Source: Fortiea sp. LEGE XX443 (GTDB taxonomy: Bacteria > Cyanobacteriota > Cyanobacteriia > Cyanobacteriales > Nostocaceae). Taken from it: a stretch of DNA of 37,848 nucleotides. The notes beneath the pieces were generated by a model, which saw only the letters and a list, made by a program, of their open reading frames with translations, did not search any database and was not told the DNA's origin. This document shows positions 17,295-26,254 of this stretch, one piece after another. Position 1 is the first letter of the stretch. Each line of letters opens with the position of its first letter. The stretch is from positions 1-37,848 of the forward strand of contig NZ_JADEXZ010000060.1 of assembly GCF_015206815.1 (NCBI RefSeq). The letters are read 5' to 3'. Position numbers and translations under genes: made by a program.

Positions 17295-17316
17295 TAGAGA
17301 TGCGATCGCATCTCTA
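17295..17316. repeat. 22-bp perfect palindrome centred on HIP1
   Basis: TAGAGATGC followed by GATC and its mirror forms an exact 22-bp palindrome with a GCGATCGC octamer at the centre. It may be an RNA hairpin or a collapsed GTAGAGAxG repeat pair. Confidence 0.7.
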
Positions 17317-17332
17317 CAACATATAGACAACT

Positions 17333-17683
17333 AATACCATTTCTTTGTAAAGCTGCGCCAAACTCTCTCTTATTCCTCTCTTTGTGTACTTTGCGTACTT
17401 TGCGGTTAGTTTCTTAATTAAACGTGAATTCGATGAACCTCTCCCCAACCCCTCTCCGACGCGGAGAGGGGCAGAAATATTACTAGTTTCCAACGGAAAA
17501 ATAAGAGTTTTAAAGCTTCTAACGCCACTTGCTACAACGCGGGAAACCCGCGCAACGCAGTGGCTCCTCCTTGCAGGGGAGAGGTACCCTGCGGGTTCAC
17601 GGTAGAAGCAAGCTATGGAGAGGGGTTTTTGATCTCCGTCGAACTCACGTTAATTAAGCGCAACTTCATACAGAATTGGTATA
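17333..17683. mobile_element. MITE-like non-coding element (~351 bp)
   Basis: Outer terminal inverted repeats of 26 bp (17333-17358 and 17658-17683) match at 20 of 26 positions by eye, with AATACCATTTCTTTG-type ends. A second, nested inverted repeat is seen: TTAATTAAACGTGAATTCGA (17414-17433) against the complement of TCGAACTCACGTTAATTAA (17639-17657). Between them are smaller hairpins such as CCCCTCTCCGACGCGGAGAGGGG (split arms 17450-17457 and 17462-17469). No transposase is encoded. It ends immediately before the nadA stop codon. The short plus-strand frame across it is not a gene. Confidence 0.6.
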
Positions 17684-17684
17684 A

Positions 17685-18725
17685 CTAAATACTCATTTCT
17701 AACATCCGTTGCATTGGACGCAAAGCAGCAAGGCGAATATCCTCGGACATAGTAATTTTGGGAGTGCGGTTTTTCATAGCCAAGTACAGTTTTTCTAGCG
17801 TATTTAGCCGCATAAAAGGACACTCATTACAGTTGCAGTTGTTGACTGGTGGCGCAGGAATAAAGTGCTTACCTGGAGCGAGTTTTTGCATTTGATGAAT
17901 GATTCCCGGCTCTGTCGCCACGATAAATTCTTGGGACGGGCTGGTTTGACAATATTTGAGCAAAGCTGCTGTCGAGCCGATATAGCTGGCGTGGCGTAAA
18001 ACGCTGCTTTCACATTCTGGGTGAGCGATCGCCTCTGCTTGGGGATGTGCTATTTTTAACTGGACAATTTTCTTTTCGGAAAAGGTTTCATGCACAATGC
18101 AGCTACCTTGCCACAGTACCAAATCTCGCCCAGTCTGTTCCATCACATAGCGCCCTAAATTCCGGTCTGGGGCAAAAATAATCGGCTGGTCTTTCGGTAT
18201 CTGCTGCACAATTTTGACAGCATTAGAACTAGTACAGATAATATCGCTCATTGCCTTAATCTCGGCAGAGCAGTTAATATACGAAACTACCAAATGATTG
18301 GGATGCGCTACTTTAAAAGCCGCAAATTCCTTTGGTGGACAACTATCTGCTAAAGAACAACCGGCAGCTAAATCAGGTAAAAGTACCAATTTATCAGGAT
18401 TGAGTATTTTTGCTGTTTCTGCCATGAAGTGTACACCAGCAAAGACAATGACATCTGCATTCGTCTGTGCTGCTGCTTTCGCCAGTTGTAATGAATCACC
18501 AATAAAGTCTGCAATATCTTGAATGTCTGGCTCTTGATAGTAATGCGCCAAGATAACCGCGTTGAGTTCTTTTTTAAGCTGGTCAATAGCCGTAAATAAA
18601 TCTAGTGGTAGTTCACCCGGTTGGGTTTTGTCTGTTGGTGCAAATGCAGTTGTAAACACAGTTAGGGGTTGGTTTGGGTTGCAAATGTTTTGTCCAGTGG
18701 ATTCAATTATAGTAGTTTTTACCAA
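17685..18725 (-). CDS. nadA: Quinolinate synthase NadA
   Basis: The protein has 346 residues. NadA condenses iminoaspartate with dihydroxyacetone phosphate to quinolinate in de novo NAD synthesis, using a [4Fe-4S] cluster. Family blocks are visible: [58 protein letters not shown] (Cys123, cluster ligand), [28 protein letters not shown] and, near the end, [17 protein letters not shown] with the last cluster Cys. Its ~35-residue N-terminal extension is as seen in other cyanobacteria. The stop codon touches the repeat element at 17333-17683. No nadB or nadC neighbour. Confidence 0.98.
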   Translation of the reverse strand: MVKTTIIESTGQNICNPNQPLTVFTTAFAPTDKTQPGELPLDLFTAIDQLKKELNAVILAHYYQEPDIQDIADFIGDSLQLAKAAAQTNADVIVFAGVHFMAETAKILNPDKLVLLPDLAAGCSLADSCPPKEFAAFKVAHPNHLVVSYINCSAEIKAMSDIICTSSNAVKIVQQIPKDQPIIFAPDRNLGRYVMEQTGRDLVLWQGSCIVHETFSEKKIVQLKIAHPQAEAIAHPECESSVLRHASYIGSTAALLKYCQTSPSQEFIVATEPGIIHQMQKLAPGKHFIPAPPVNNCNCNECPFMRLNTLEKLYLAMKNRTPKITMSEDIRLAALRPMQRMLEMSI

Positions 18726-18873
18726 AAATAGTGGCAGGTTGAGTTAAAGACTGTACATGATGTGTGACTTATAATTTTGTTACACCAGTCCAGTGTATGA
18801 ACGATTTAATCCACAGCGGATTATGGCTTCTGTGAGTTGGAGTAGCAAAAGAGAAGGGGAATTTACGTAATTT

Positions 18874-19023
18874 TTAATCTGCGATTAACTCAATGCTAAA
18901 CTCGCGTTGAGCAGGAGTAATTTCCCAAATCTGCACGAATAATCCTTTGTGTGAAGCTGGATTACGCAAAAAACTACTAAAAATTAACCTTTGAATGTGT
19001 AAATAAGTCTGTTTTAATGTCAT
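18874..19023 (-). CDS. Possible 49-residue protein of unknown function
   Basis: An ATG at 19023-19021 opens a frame that ends with TAA at 18874. The product begins MTLKQTYLHIQRLIFSSFL and ends with ITPAQREFSIELIAD; it includes NPASHKGLFVQIWEI. The residue mix and codon choice look protein-like (amphipathic helix, then strand), but the only upstream GGAAAT is ~13 bases from the start, so the ribosome binding site is weak. It could also be the tail of a decayed gene. It lies on the same strand upstream of nadA, 148 bases away. Confidence 0.35.
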   Translation of the reverse strand: MTLKQTYLHIQRLIFSSFLRNPASHKGLFVQIWEITPAQREFSIELIAD

Positions 19024-19216
19024 TTGAGTTGATATAATTTCCTCTGTCAAAGCAATTAAAACTACGGACTATATGACTATATATATTCATGTTTTTATGG
19101 GTTTTTAGCAGAATTTTTGGAAAAAACAAATTTAGAGACTATTAATTTAACTCATTAAATAGCTAGAAATAAACTCGGTACTTTCAGCCAGACTTCACAA
19201 AATTTCCCAAGAAATC

Positions 19217-20509
19217 ATGCGTATTCTGATTTATTCCTATAACTATCATCCAGAACCGATTGGAATAGCACCTTTAATGACCGAACTGGCAGAAGGACTA
19301 GCAAAACAAGGTCATGAAGTGCGGGTAATTACAGGAATGCCCAACTATCCACAACGGCAAATTTACCAAGACTATCTGGGTAAGTGGTACGTTACAGAAA
19401 GAATTAATGGTGTAACTATTCAACGCAGTTACTTGCGGATCAAGTCCAAACCCAATCTGATCGATAGATTACTGCTAGAGTTAAGTTTTATCATAACTAG
19501 TCTGCCCCAAGCCATTAGAGGCAAACGACCAGATGTAATTTTGCTAACGATACCACCGTTATTAGTGACATTGCCCGCTGCCTTATTAGGAAAACTATAC
19601 AATTGCCCAGTGGTTTTGAATGTGCAAGATATTTTGCCAGAAGCAGCAGTGCGCGTCGGGCTAATTACAAATAAATGGATGATCAAATTTTGTGAATTCT
19701 TAGAGAAATTTGCTTATCGCAATGCCCAAACCATCAGCGTAATTGCTGATGGTTTTTTAGAAAATTTAGTGAATAAAAGTGTATCTCCGCAAAAAATTGT
19801 TTGTATTCCCAACTGGGTAAATGTCAATTTCATTCATCCTTTACCAAAAGAGAATAATCCCTGGAAAATTGCTCATCGGTTAGATGGAAAATTTGTGGTG
19901 ATGTATTCTGGCAACATTGCCTTGACTCAAGGTTTAGAGACAGTAGTGGCTGCTGCTGCTAATTTGCGTCATATCCCAGAAATTACCTTTGTGATTGCTG
20001 GAGAAGCGATCGCTTTAGCTAGATTACAGCAGTATTGTTTATCTTGTGGTGCAGATAATGTTTTACTCTTACCCTTACAGCCGCGAGAACAACTCCCGTC
20101 AATGTTAGCTGCTGCTGATGTTGGGTTAATTGTTCAAAAGCGCAATGTTATCTCCTTTAATATGCCTTCTAAAATACCTCTGCTGTTAGCTAGTGGCCGC
20201 CCCATCATTGGTTCAGTACCAGCAACAGGTACAGCAGCTAAAGCAATTCGAGAAAGTGGCGGAGGTGTGATTGTCGAGCCAGAGTCCCCAGATACCCTAG
20301 CAGATGCAGTCTTAAAGTTGTATCATCATCCACAGCTAAGGAGGAATTTAGGCAAGAAAGGTAGACAGTTTGCAGTCGAGCATTACAGTTGTGAACAAGC
20401 GATCGCCTGCTATGAAGAATTATTGATGGATGCGATCGCCAAACGTAGATCAACTATAGATCGTGTTCTAAAATTGAGTTCTCAAGAATCAATTATTGAT
20501 ATTCGGTAA
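19217..20509 (+). CDS. WcaI-like family 4 glycosyltransferase
   Basis: The protein has 430 residues and the GT-B fold of family 4 (GT4). The N-terminus MRILIYSYNYHPEPIGIAPL with TELAEGLAKQGHEVRVITGMPNYP is characteristic of WcaI/WbuB-type transferases that build exopolysaccharide or O-antigen. The C-terminal nucleotide-sugar domain has VVMYSGNIALTQGLETV, FVIAGEAIALARLQQY, VLLLPLQPREQLPSMLAAAD and FNMPSKIPLLLASGRPII. No other polysaccharide genes lie next to it, so the product is not known. It is preceded by a ~190-bp AT-rich promoter region and starts at ATG 19217. Confidence 0.9.
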   Translation: MRILIYSYNYHPEPIGIAPLMTELAEGLAKQGHEVRVITGMPNYPQRQIYQDYLGKWYVTERINGVTIQRSYLRIKSKPNLIDRLLLELSFIITSLPQAIRGKRPDVILLTIPPLLVTLPAALLGKLYNCPVVLNVQDILPEAAVRVGLITNKWMIKFCEFLEKFAYRNAQTISVIADGFLENLVNKSVSPQKIVCIPNWVNVNFIHPLPKENNPWKIAHRLDGKFVVMYSGNIALTQGLETVVAAAANLRHIPEITFVIAGEAIALARLQQYCLSCGADNVLLLPLQPREQLPSMLAAADVGLIVQKRNVISFNMPSKIPLLLASGRPIIGSVPATGTAAKAIRESGGGVIVEPESPDTLADAVLKLYHHPQLRRNLGKKGRQFAVEHYSCEQAIACYEELLMDAIAKRRSTIDRVLKLSSQESIIDIR

Positions 20510-20663
20510 ACTAAAAAATTTGGCGATCGCTCTGGGGTAATAGTATGGATGGTAACGCTTGAGTTAGGCTGTGGTTTCCTTAGATTATCCTGGCTTTGGT
20601 CAATTTCAGAGGGTTAATTTACAAGCTAAACAGGCAACTAAATCTACATTACCTTGAGGTTTT

Positions 20664-21194
20664 ATGCCGGAATTACCTTTAGAAAATTTATCCACACCAA
20701 TATATCTCCAGGTTGTGAGTCTGACTCCGGGGCGACTACGGCTCAGAATTTCCCATCAGCACCAAGATCAAGCAGAACTTGAGCTAATTGCTAATTCCCT
20801 GAAAGTCTTTTTTCCTCAGGTTGATCAGGTTAAGCTCAATGATCAGACAGGCAGTATTACAATATACTCCACTGCCGAAAGCAGCAGCATTACAGAAATT
20901 CTGGAAAAGTTACAGACTAGGGGCATAATCATTATTGACATCCCAGGTGAAAAATCCCAACCTGCAAAGTTAACTCAAACAATATTCAACTTTAATCAGC
21001 AAGTCAAACAGATTACAAAAGAGAGCGTAGATTTGCGGGTGATTATACCCTTTATATTAGTTGCGATCGTTTTTAAAAGACTACTTCCACCGTTAGCAAG
21101 ATGGAAGACAACCACTTTGTATCTCCTTCTTTGGTATGCTTTGGAGAGTCTGGTTAAACTTAGCGACGATGAGAAATCACCAACTGATAAATAG
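20664..21194 (+). CDS. HMA_2-domain membrane protein
   Basis: The protein has 176 residues. Residues ~14-95 form a beta-alpha-beta ferredoxin-like domain (VVSLTPGRLRLRISH, LKVFFPQVDQVKLNDQTGSITI) of the HMA_2 type, resembling the heavy-metal-associated fold but without a CxxC metal motif. Two hydrophobic segments follow at ~124-143 and ~150-166, then a charged tail. In cyanobacteria such proteins occur near metal-transporting P-type ATPases or alone; here no ATPase is nearby. The role is unknown, possibly membrane-associated regulation of metal handling. Confidence 0.78.
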   Translation: MPELPLENLSTPIYLQVVSLTPGRLRLRISHQHQDQAELELIANSLKVFFPQVDQVKLNDQTGSITIYSTAESSSITEILEKLQTRGIIIIDIPGEKSQPAKLTQTIFNFNQQVKQITKESVDLRVIIPFILVAIVFKRLLPPLARWKTTTLYLLLWYALESLVKLSDDEKSPTDK

Positions 21195-21267
21195 AAGTTT
21201 GTCTGATCAAATCTCAGCCAGATTATAGGACTTTGATTTCATAAAAATTTGAGGCTGGATTTTTTAA

Positions 21268-21429
21268 CAATCTGTACCCGAACCTGTGACTATTCTTGGT
21301 AGCTTGACGGCGGCTGGCTTTGGTATTGCCATAAAAAAAAATTTGCATCTACACACCAGGGTTAATCTCAATTCGTTCAATTTACCGAAAAAGTCTCGGA
21401 AAGTTTTGAGACTTTTTCGGCAATTGTTT
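21268..21429 (+). pseudogene. Orphan PEP-CTERM tail (gene remnant)
   Basis: The frame reads VPEPVTILGSLTAAGFGIAI then basic residues (KKNLH), a clear PEP-CTERM sorting tail. It is preceded in frame by a TAA at 21265 and has no start codon or ribosome binding site. The remaining protein body is missing, so this is best read as the 3' relic of a lost exported-protein gene. It runs on into the hairpin at 21385-21420. Confidence 0.6.
21385..21420. terminator. Terminator-like hairpin, 13-bp stem
   Basis: CCGAAAAAGTCTC (21385-21397) pairs perfectly with GAGACTTTTTCGG (21408-21420). It lies between the PEP-CTERM relic and the end of the convergent transglycosylase gene and probably stops transcription from one or both sides. 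Confidence 0.7.
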
Positions 21430-21435
21430 TAAAAC

Positions 21436-23637
21436 TCACTGGCTGGGTAATTTTGGGTGTGCAGTTGAATATTTTGCCACTAAACCAGAAATTTCTGGGT
21501 TGTATAGTCGCAGATAATTCCAGTAGTTACCAAAAACTTGGCGGACATAATTTTTGGTTTCATCAAAGGGAATGGCTTCCACAAAATCATCAGGATCTTC
21601 TTTAGGAAGAGTTTGCAGCCATTTAGACACATTGCCAGGGCCAGCATTATAACTAGCGATCGCCAACAACGAATTACCACCATACTGCTGATGGGTATAA
21701 TCCAAATACAATGTACCTAGCCTAACGTTGTCGTTGGGATTTGTTAAATCAAGGTTTTTGCTATCTACATTATTTTTCGAGGCTATCCATGTACCTGTAC
21801 TTGGTAGTACCTGCATCAGTCCTGTAGCATTAGCAACTGATTTAATCGCCGGTTCAAACCTCGATTCTTGGCGAATTAAAGCTGTAACTAAGAGAGGATT
21901 GAGTTGAGTTTCGCCAGACCATTTTTTAATTTCTTTGAGATAGGGAAATGGGTAACGGGCTTGCCAATAAGTAATTTGCTTACTTAAGGTTTGATATTGG
22001 GCTTGTTCTTCTGGTGTTTCTCTGTCTTCCAATTTAGAAATTAGGTCAATTCCCGACAGGTTTTCTCCCCTAGCTAGGCGCATCAATCCTTCAGTGAATT
22101 GTTCTGCAACTGTAGGCTGTTTTTTGTTGAGAAATTCTGTTTCCCATTGCAACCAAGCATCACGATCTTGAGCTAACAAATACAATTCTTTGAAAGTATC
22201 TGAACCGGCTGTTGGAACTGGACGTTGGTGCGGAACTACTTCAGGCTGGAGTTGGCGCACATTGTTAAAGTTGCCGACATTTAGCCCTAGGAGGTTAGCC
22301 GATCGCCAAGCATAGTAAGAGTGGGGAAATTGGCTAACTACATACTCAAAAGCTGTTTTAGCTTCTTGCTGCTTGCCAAGTTTAATCGCCCATTTACCTA
22401 CCCAAAACCCGGCTCTGGGAGCCAAAATGCTGTTAGGATTATTTGTCGTAATTGGTTGCGCCCATTCCCAAGCTGTAATCAAGTCATTGGCTTTGGCTTT
22501 ATCTAGAGCTATTTTCCAACGGTATTCTGCCGCCTCATTCGAGTTACCATACTTGCCTAGAAGCAAATCCCAGGCTTGTTGAGCCGATTTTTGATCGTTA
22601 AGACCTTGGAGAATTTTGGCTTTATTTACCAGTGCTGTTGATGCTTGTTCTGGGAATTGAGCAATGACTTGGTTGAGATATGGTAGAGCATCTTTGCGGG
22701 TTTTTGCCGTGTCTGCTAGACGTAGTAAAGCAGTTCCGGTTTCTGTTGCATCGGGGAATTGCTGCACTAATTGTTTGTATGAGGCGATCGCTTTTTCTCT
22801 GTCTTGGCTTTGTCCGCCTATCTGCAAACCTCGTCCTAGGCGGTAGAGATTTTGGGGTGTTTTTGGTGCTTGACTGTAGGCGATCGCAGCTTTGCGAAAT
22901 TGAGAATTTTCCCAATAAGCTGTGCCAATTACCTCCCAATCTGCGGGTTTGAGATTTGGCTGTTTCACCAACTGATCCAATATCCCAACTATTCCTGGTT
23001 GATTGTAGGCATATTTCGCCAAAATTAGTTGTAACTTCGGCTGATTGGGGTTTTCTTGCAAGCGCTTGCGGATAATTTCCCAGGTTAGGGGATGGGAAGG
23101 AAATTGAGCGATTGCTGTATTTTGATTTGCTGGTTGGCCAATTAAATACAGCGCCTTTGCTGTCCCCGCTTCTTTGGGATAAACTTTCAGGACTTTTTGC
23201 CGCAGATCGGAAGCCTTGCCTTGTTCACCTAAAATATCCTGTGCTTGGGCTTGTTTTAGTAATATGTAAGGCGCTAACACAGGATAGTCTTGTTCCAAAC
23301 CTGTTAATAAATCGAGGGCTTGTTGTGCGTCCCTAGTTTCAATTAAATCGCTGGCTAAAAGATAGCGAGCGCGATTACGATCTGCTGAAGCGAATCCTTT
23401 AGCGATCGCTTCTAGTTTTGCGGCTCGTTCTACTGGAGATTGAGCTACCAAAGGAAACACAGTAGATTTGATTTTGGCGGCTTCTGATAGCTGTTCTGGC
23501 TGATTTTTACCCAGTTTGAGCCATTGACCGAATGTTTTGCCAATCTCAGGTGCTGACACCATTGCCCCAGCTGAAAAGGCAAACACGGCCGCGCCAACAA
23601 TTAAAGGAATCTGGTTTTTCTGTAGTTGCTTCAGCAT
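21436..23637 (-). CDS. Slt70-like lytic murein transglycosylase with TPR-like repeats
   Basis: From the preferred ATG at 23637 the protein has 733 residues; the frame extends to a GTG at 23682, but I see no ribosome binding site for it. A membrane anchor/signal segment (IPLIVGAAVFAFSAGAMVSA) is followed by ~480 residues of helical TPR-like repeats (RARYLLASDLIETRDAQQAL, YLIGQPANQ, YRLGRGLQIGGQSQDREKAI). The C-terminal SLT domain has catalytic Glu in ALIRQESRFEP, then GLMQVLPSTG, NVRLGTLYL and AIASYNAGPGNV. It cleaves glycan strands to 1,6-anhydro products during wall turnover. The layout matches Slt70. Confidence 0.93.
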   Translation of the reverse strand: MLKQLQKNQIPLIVGAAVFAFSAGAMVSAPEIGKTFGQWLKLGKNQPEQLSEAAKIKSTVFPLVAQSPVERAAKLEAIAKGFASADRNRARYLLASDLIETRDAQQALDLLTGLEQDYPVLAPYILLKQAQAQDILGEQGKASDLRQKVLKVYPKEAGTAKALYLIGQPANQNTAIAQFPSHPLTWEIIRKRLQENPNQPKLQLILAKYAYNQPGIVGILDQLVKQPNLKPADWEVIGTAYWENSQFRKAAIAYSQAPKTPQNLYRLGRGLQIGGQSQDREKAIASYKQLVQQFPDATETGTALLRLADTAKTRKDALPYLNQVIAQFPEQASTALVNKAKILQGLNDQKSAQQAWDLLLGKYGNSNEAAEYRWKIALDKAKANDLITAWEWAQPITTNNPNSILAPRAGFWVGKWAIKLGKQQEAKTAFEYVVSQFPHSYYAWRSANLLGLNVGNFNNVRQLQPEVVPHQRPVPTAGSDTFKELYLLAQDRDAWLQWETEFLNKKQPTVAEQFTEGLMRLARGENLSGIDLISKLEDRETPEEQAQYQTLSKQITYWQARYPFPYLKEIKKWSGETQLNPLLVTALIRQESRFEPAIKSVANATGLMQVLPSTGTWIASKNNVDSKNLDLTNPNDNVRLGTLYLDYTHQQYGGNSLLAIASYNAGPGNVSKWLQTLPKEDPDDFVEAIPFDETKNYVRQVFGNYWNYLRLYNPEISGLVAKYSTAHPKLPSQ

Positions 23638-23682
23638 TGATACCCGCTGAAAATTTTTAATGAATTTTTGAAACTCTAGCAC

Positions 23683-24108
23683 TGTTAGCTAGAAGTGTTG
23701 GCAATTTTTAATTTTTGCGACTTTTTTAATTTTACATAGGAAATTTCCATAATAGATATATTTTATTTATTCAGCCATAACTGATACAGAGTCAGGCTTT
23801 TAGAAAATTTAACCTGCTGTTTCTCAGCTAAACCCTACAATTTATGAATGGTTTTTTACAAATTGCGATCGCCTCTGGCGCTCCGCGCAATCGCTGATAA
23901 TTGCCCTTACTCATTATCTCCTTGGATGGATGATCCCCTATTTTTGTTGTACTCCATACATAATTACACTGTTTACATCTATCACAAGTTTAAAATAGTT
24001 ATATTTCAGTCCAATAATTAGGAGGAATTTTAGATTGATCAAATAAGCAACAGCAATTCGAGAAAAACATAATATAGTAAATTTTATTTTTTGGAAATTT
24101 CTTTAATC
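23683..24108. other. Divergent intergenic region with an unused strong SD
   Basis: AT-rich, no gene seen. A HIP1-containing inverted segment lies near 23864-23901 (AATTGCGATCGCC and GCGCAATCGC). A perfect AGGAGG at 24020-24025 is followed only by TTG ATC AAA TAA, about 85 bases before the Tab2-like start; its meaning is unclear. Confidence 0.4.
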
Positions 24109-24900
24109 ATGAAAATTTGGCAAGCCGATTTTTATCGTAGTTTACAGCAAGATAAATTAGGTCAAGTATTGTGGGAGTTGTTGATTTGTGATGCAAATCG
24201 CAGCTTTGAATATATAGCAAATTGTCCCCAGTCAGCAGCAAATTCAAGTTGGGTTACTACTCAAATCCAACAAGCAGCAGGTGAAGAATTCCCAGATGTA
24301 ATTCAAGTGTTTCGTCCGCAGTCGTTGAGTTTAATTGAGACAGCCGGACGCAATTTGGGTATTGCGGTAGAACCTACCCGCCGGACTTTCGCACTAAAAC
24401 AGTGGTTACAAGACAAGCAATATTCTGTAGTGTTAGAAAAACCTGCACCTATACCCTTACCAGAAAACCTTTGGGGAGAACAATGGCGCTTTGTAAGTTT
24501 AGCGGCTGGCAATTTAGCAACAGAATTTAGCGATCGCCCCATCCCCATTTTATCTATGCCAGAATTTCTTCAACCTATAAATCTGGGTTTGTCCTCAACA
24601 GTACCCGTTCCTGGTGTAGTAATTTACGGTGGTAGACAATCTATGCGTTTGGCAAGATGGGTAGCAGTAGCACATCCAGTAGCTTTAAATTACATAGCTG
24701 GTGCGCCCGATGGTTTAATTTTAGAAGCTGGTTTGGTAGATAGATGGGTATTAGCCACCTTTGAAGATTCTGAAGTAGCCGCCGCCGCTAAACTTTATGA
24801 ACAGCGTAAACAGCAAAGCCGAGGACTACATTTTTTAATCATCCAACCTGATGATTCCGGGATGACTTACAGCGGCTTTTGGTTATTGCAAACTGAGTAG
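24109..24900 (+). CDS. Tab2/Atab2-like RNA-binding protein
   Basis: The protein has 263 residues from ATG 24109; an upstream TTG at 24091 adds six residues but the protein family starts at MKIWQADFYR. Visible blocks are LWELLICDANRSFEYIANCP, FRPQSLSLIETAGRNLGIAV, GVVIYGGRQSMRLARWV and GAPDGLILEAGLVDRWVLATF. Tab2 of Chlamydomonas and Atab2 of Arabidopsis are RNA-binding proteins needed for translation of photosystem mRNAs (psaB). The cyanobacterial member presumably acts in photosystem assembly, but this is inferred from the plastid relatives. It stands alone. Confidence 0.9.
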   Translation: MKIWQADFYRSLQQDKLGQVLWELLICDANRSFEYIANCPQSAANSSWVTTQIQQAAGEEFPDVIQVFRPQSLSLIETAGRNLGIAVEPTRRTFALKQWLQDKQYSVVLEKPAPIPLPENLWGEQWRFVSLAAGNLATEFSDRPIPILSMPEFLQPINLGLSSTVPVPGVVIYGGRQSMRLARWVAVAHPVALNYIAGAPDGLILEAGLVDRWVLATFEDSEVAAAAKLYEQRKQQSRGLHFLIIQPDDSGMTYSGFWLLQTE

Positions 24901-24962
24901 CACATCTAATTGTAATTGAAGCAAACGGGTCTATACTCAAGGCCCCGCTACCGCTAACATCT

Positions 24963-25247
24963 CTAGGTAGCTTTCCCTCGCGCCTGCCTTACCATTGCAA
25001 TTAAGGTTTGATGGGCATCTTCTGCATCAGCTAAAACATGATCAAATTGGATACGCACTGGTGTAGCTTCTCCATTCACTTGTGCTGTTAAATTCATACC
25101 CTGGGCATCAATTGACAGCATTTGTGCTGCTGTCGCTTCTGTTACAGCACCAAAAGCCTGTGCATAAAGCAATACGGCATCACCATGATCTTCGTTCATA
25201 TGGATGCAGATGCGTGAGCTAATTTCAGCAGAAAACTGATCGGACAT
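24963..25247 (-). CDS. DUF2470 domain protein
   Basis: The protein has 94 residues. It is a single DUF2470 domain: ISSRICIHMNEDHGDAVLLYAQAFG near the start, LSIDAQGMNLTAQV in the middle and VRIQFDHVLADAEDAHQTLIAMV at the end. The same domain is the C-terminal part of HugZ-type haem-degrading proteins and of plant GluTR-binding protein, so a link to haem or tetrapyrrole handling is possible. That is a family-level inference. It converges with the Tab2-like gene and ends 62 bases from it. Confidence 0.9.
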   Translation of the reverse strand: MSDQFSAEISSRICIHMNEDHGDAVLLYAQAFGAVTEATAAQMLSIDAQGMNLTAQVNGEATPVRIQFDHVLADAEDAHQTLIAMVRQARGKAT

Positions 25248-25461
25248 TATGCCAACAAATTAGGACAACAGCCTAAATTTTAAGCTAATGTAAAGCAGAT
25301 TTGTAGTGGTGCTGTGTGTATGTGCAAACTTAGGGTGTTTTGTGAAGATTTACTTAAAATAAATTTAAATTTATTAACTAGTATTTATCTTTAACTTTGC
25401 GGAATATCCAGCGCGTATACTGTAGCAAAAATATTAAACTGAATTTTCCAGCTAAAAGCCG

Positions 25462-26220
25462 ATGAGCGAAATTAGGCAACGTCGAATAGTTATTGGGGAT
25501 GTGCATGGCCATTATGAAGGCTTAATGACTCTGTTAGAGGCGATTGCACCAACATCAGATGATCAAGTCTATTTTCTGGGAGACTTAATTGATCGCGGGC
25601 CTCAAAGTTACGATGTAGTTAATTTTGTGCGACAAAGTAATTATCCCTGTCTGCTCGGAAATCATGAGCAGATGTTGTTAAATATCTTTACTCACAAAAA
25701 TACTCCGACACAAGCAATGCAAGCTTGGCTCTATAGTGGGGGACAAGCAACCCTCACCAGCTATCAAACATCCACCATTCCCCAAGACCATTTGGATTGG
25801 TTTCAGGCTCTGCCCACCTATCTAGACTTGGGAGATATTTGGTTAACTCATGCGGGATTAGACCCTTCTATGCCTCTAGCAGAACAAACTGCCGAGCAAT
25901 TTTGCTGGATTAGAGACGAATTTCACAGTATTGAAAAGCCTTACTTTTCTAATAAACTGATTATTGTCGGCCATACCATAACTTTTACATTACCAAACAT
26001 TACTCCTGGTAAACTAGCCGAAGGACAGGGATGGCTAGATATAGATACGGGAGCCTATCATCCTCGTAGTGGTTGGTTAACCGGATTAGATATTACCAAT
26101 CAGCTAATTTATCAAGTTAATGTTTTTCAAAATAGCCAGCGTATCTTGCCTTTAGATGATGGGGTGATGACGGTTGAGCCTTCCCAAATTAAAGCTCGCC
26201 GCCATCAGCAGCGAGCCTAG
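25462..26220 (+). CDS. PPP-family metallophosphoesterase / Ser-Thr phosphatase
   Basis: The protein has 252 residues. All three metal-binding signatures of the PPP family are present: GDVHGHYEG at 13-21, GDLIDRGPQS at 40-49 and GNHEQML at 66-72, plus later THAGLDP and VGHT. It resembles bacterial PrpA/PrpE/ApaH enzymes, which hydrolyse phosphoproteins or diadenosine polyphosphates. Substrate specificity cannot be read from sequence. It is monocistronic, with a ~214-bp upstream region. It could oppose the Ser/Thr kinases of the window, but there is no direct evidence. Confidence 0.92.
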   Translation: MSEIRQRRIVIGDVHGHYEGLMTLLEAIAPTSDDQVYFLGDLIDRGPQSYDVVNFVRQSNYPCLLGNHEQMLLNIFTHKNTPTQAMQAWLYSGGQATLTSYQTSTIPQDHLDWFQALPTYLDLGDIWLTHAGLDPSMPLAEQTAEQFCWIRDEFHSIEKPYFSNKLIIVGHTITFTLPNITPGKLAEGQGWLDIDTGAYHPRSGWLTGLDITNQLIYQVNVFQNSQRILPLDDGVMTVEPSQIKARRHQQRA

Positions 26221-26254
26221 TTTTTGATTGTTGACTTTGCACAGTGAAATAAAA

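Noticed and set aside
17384-17605. 73-codon plus-strand frame upstream of nadA
   Set aside because: It lies wholly inside the MITE-like repeat region and has no ribosome binding site or family resemblance.
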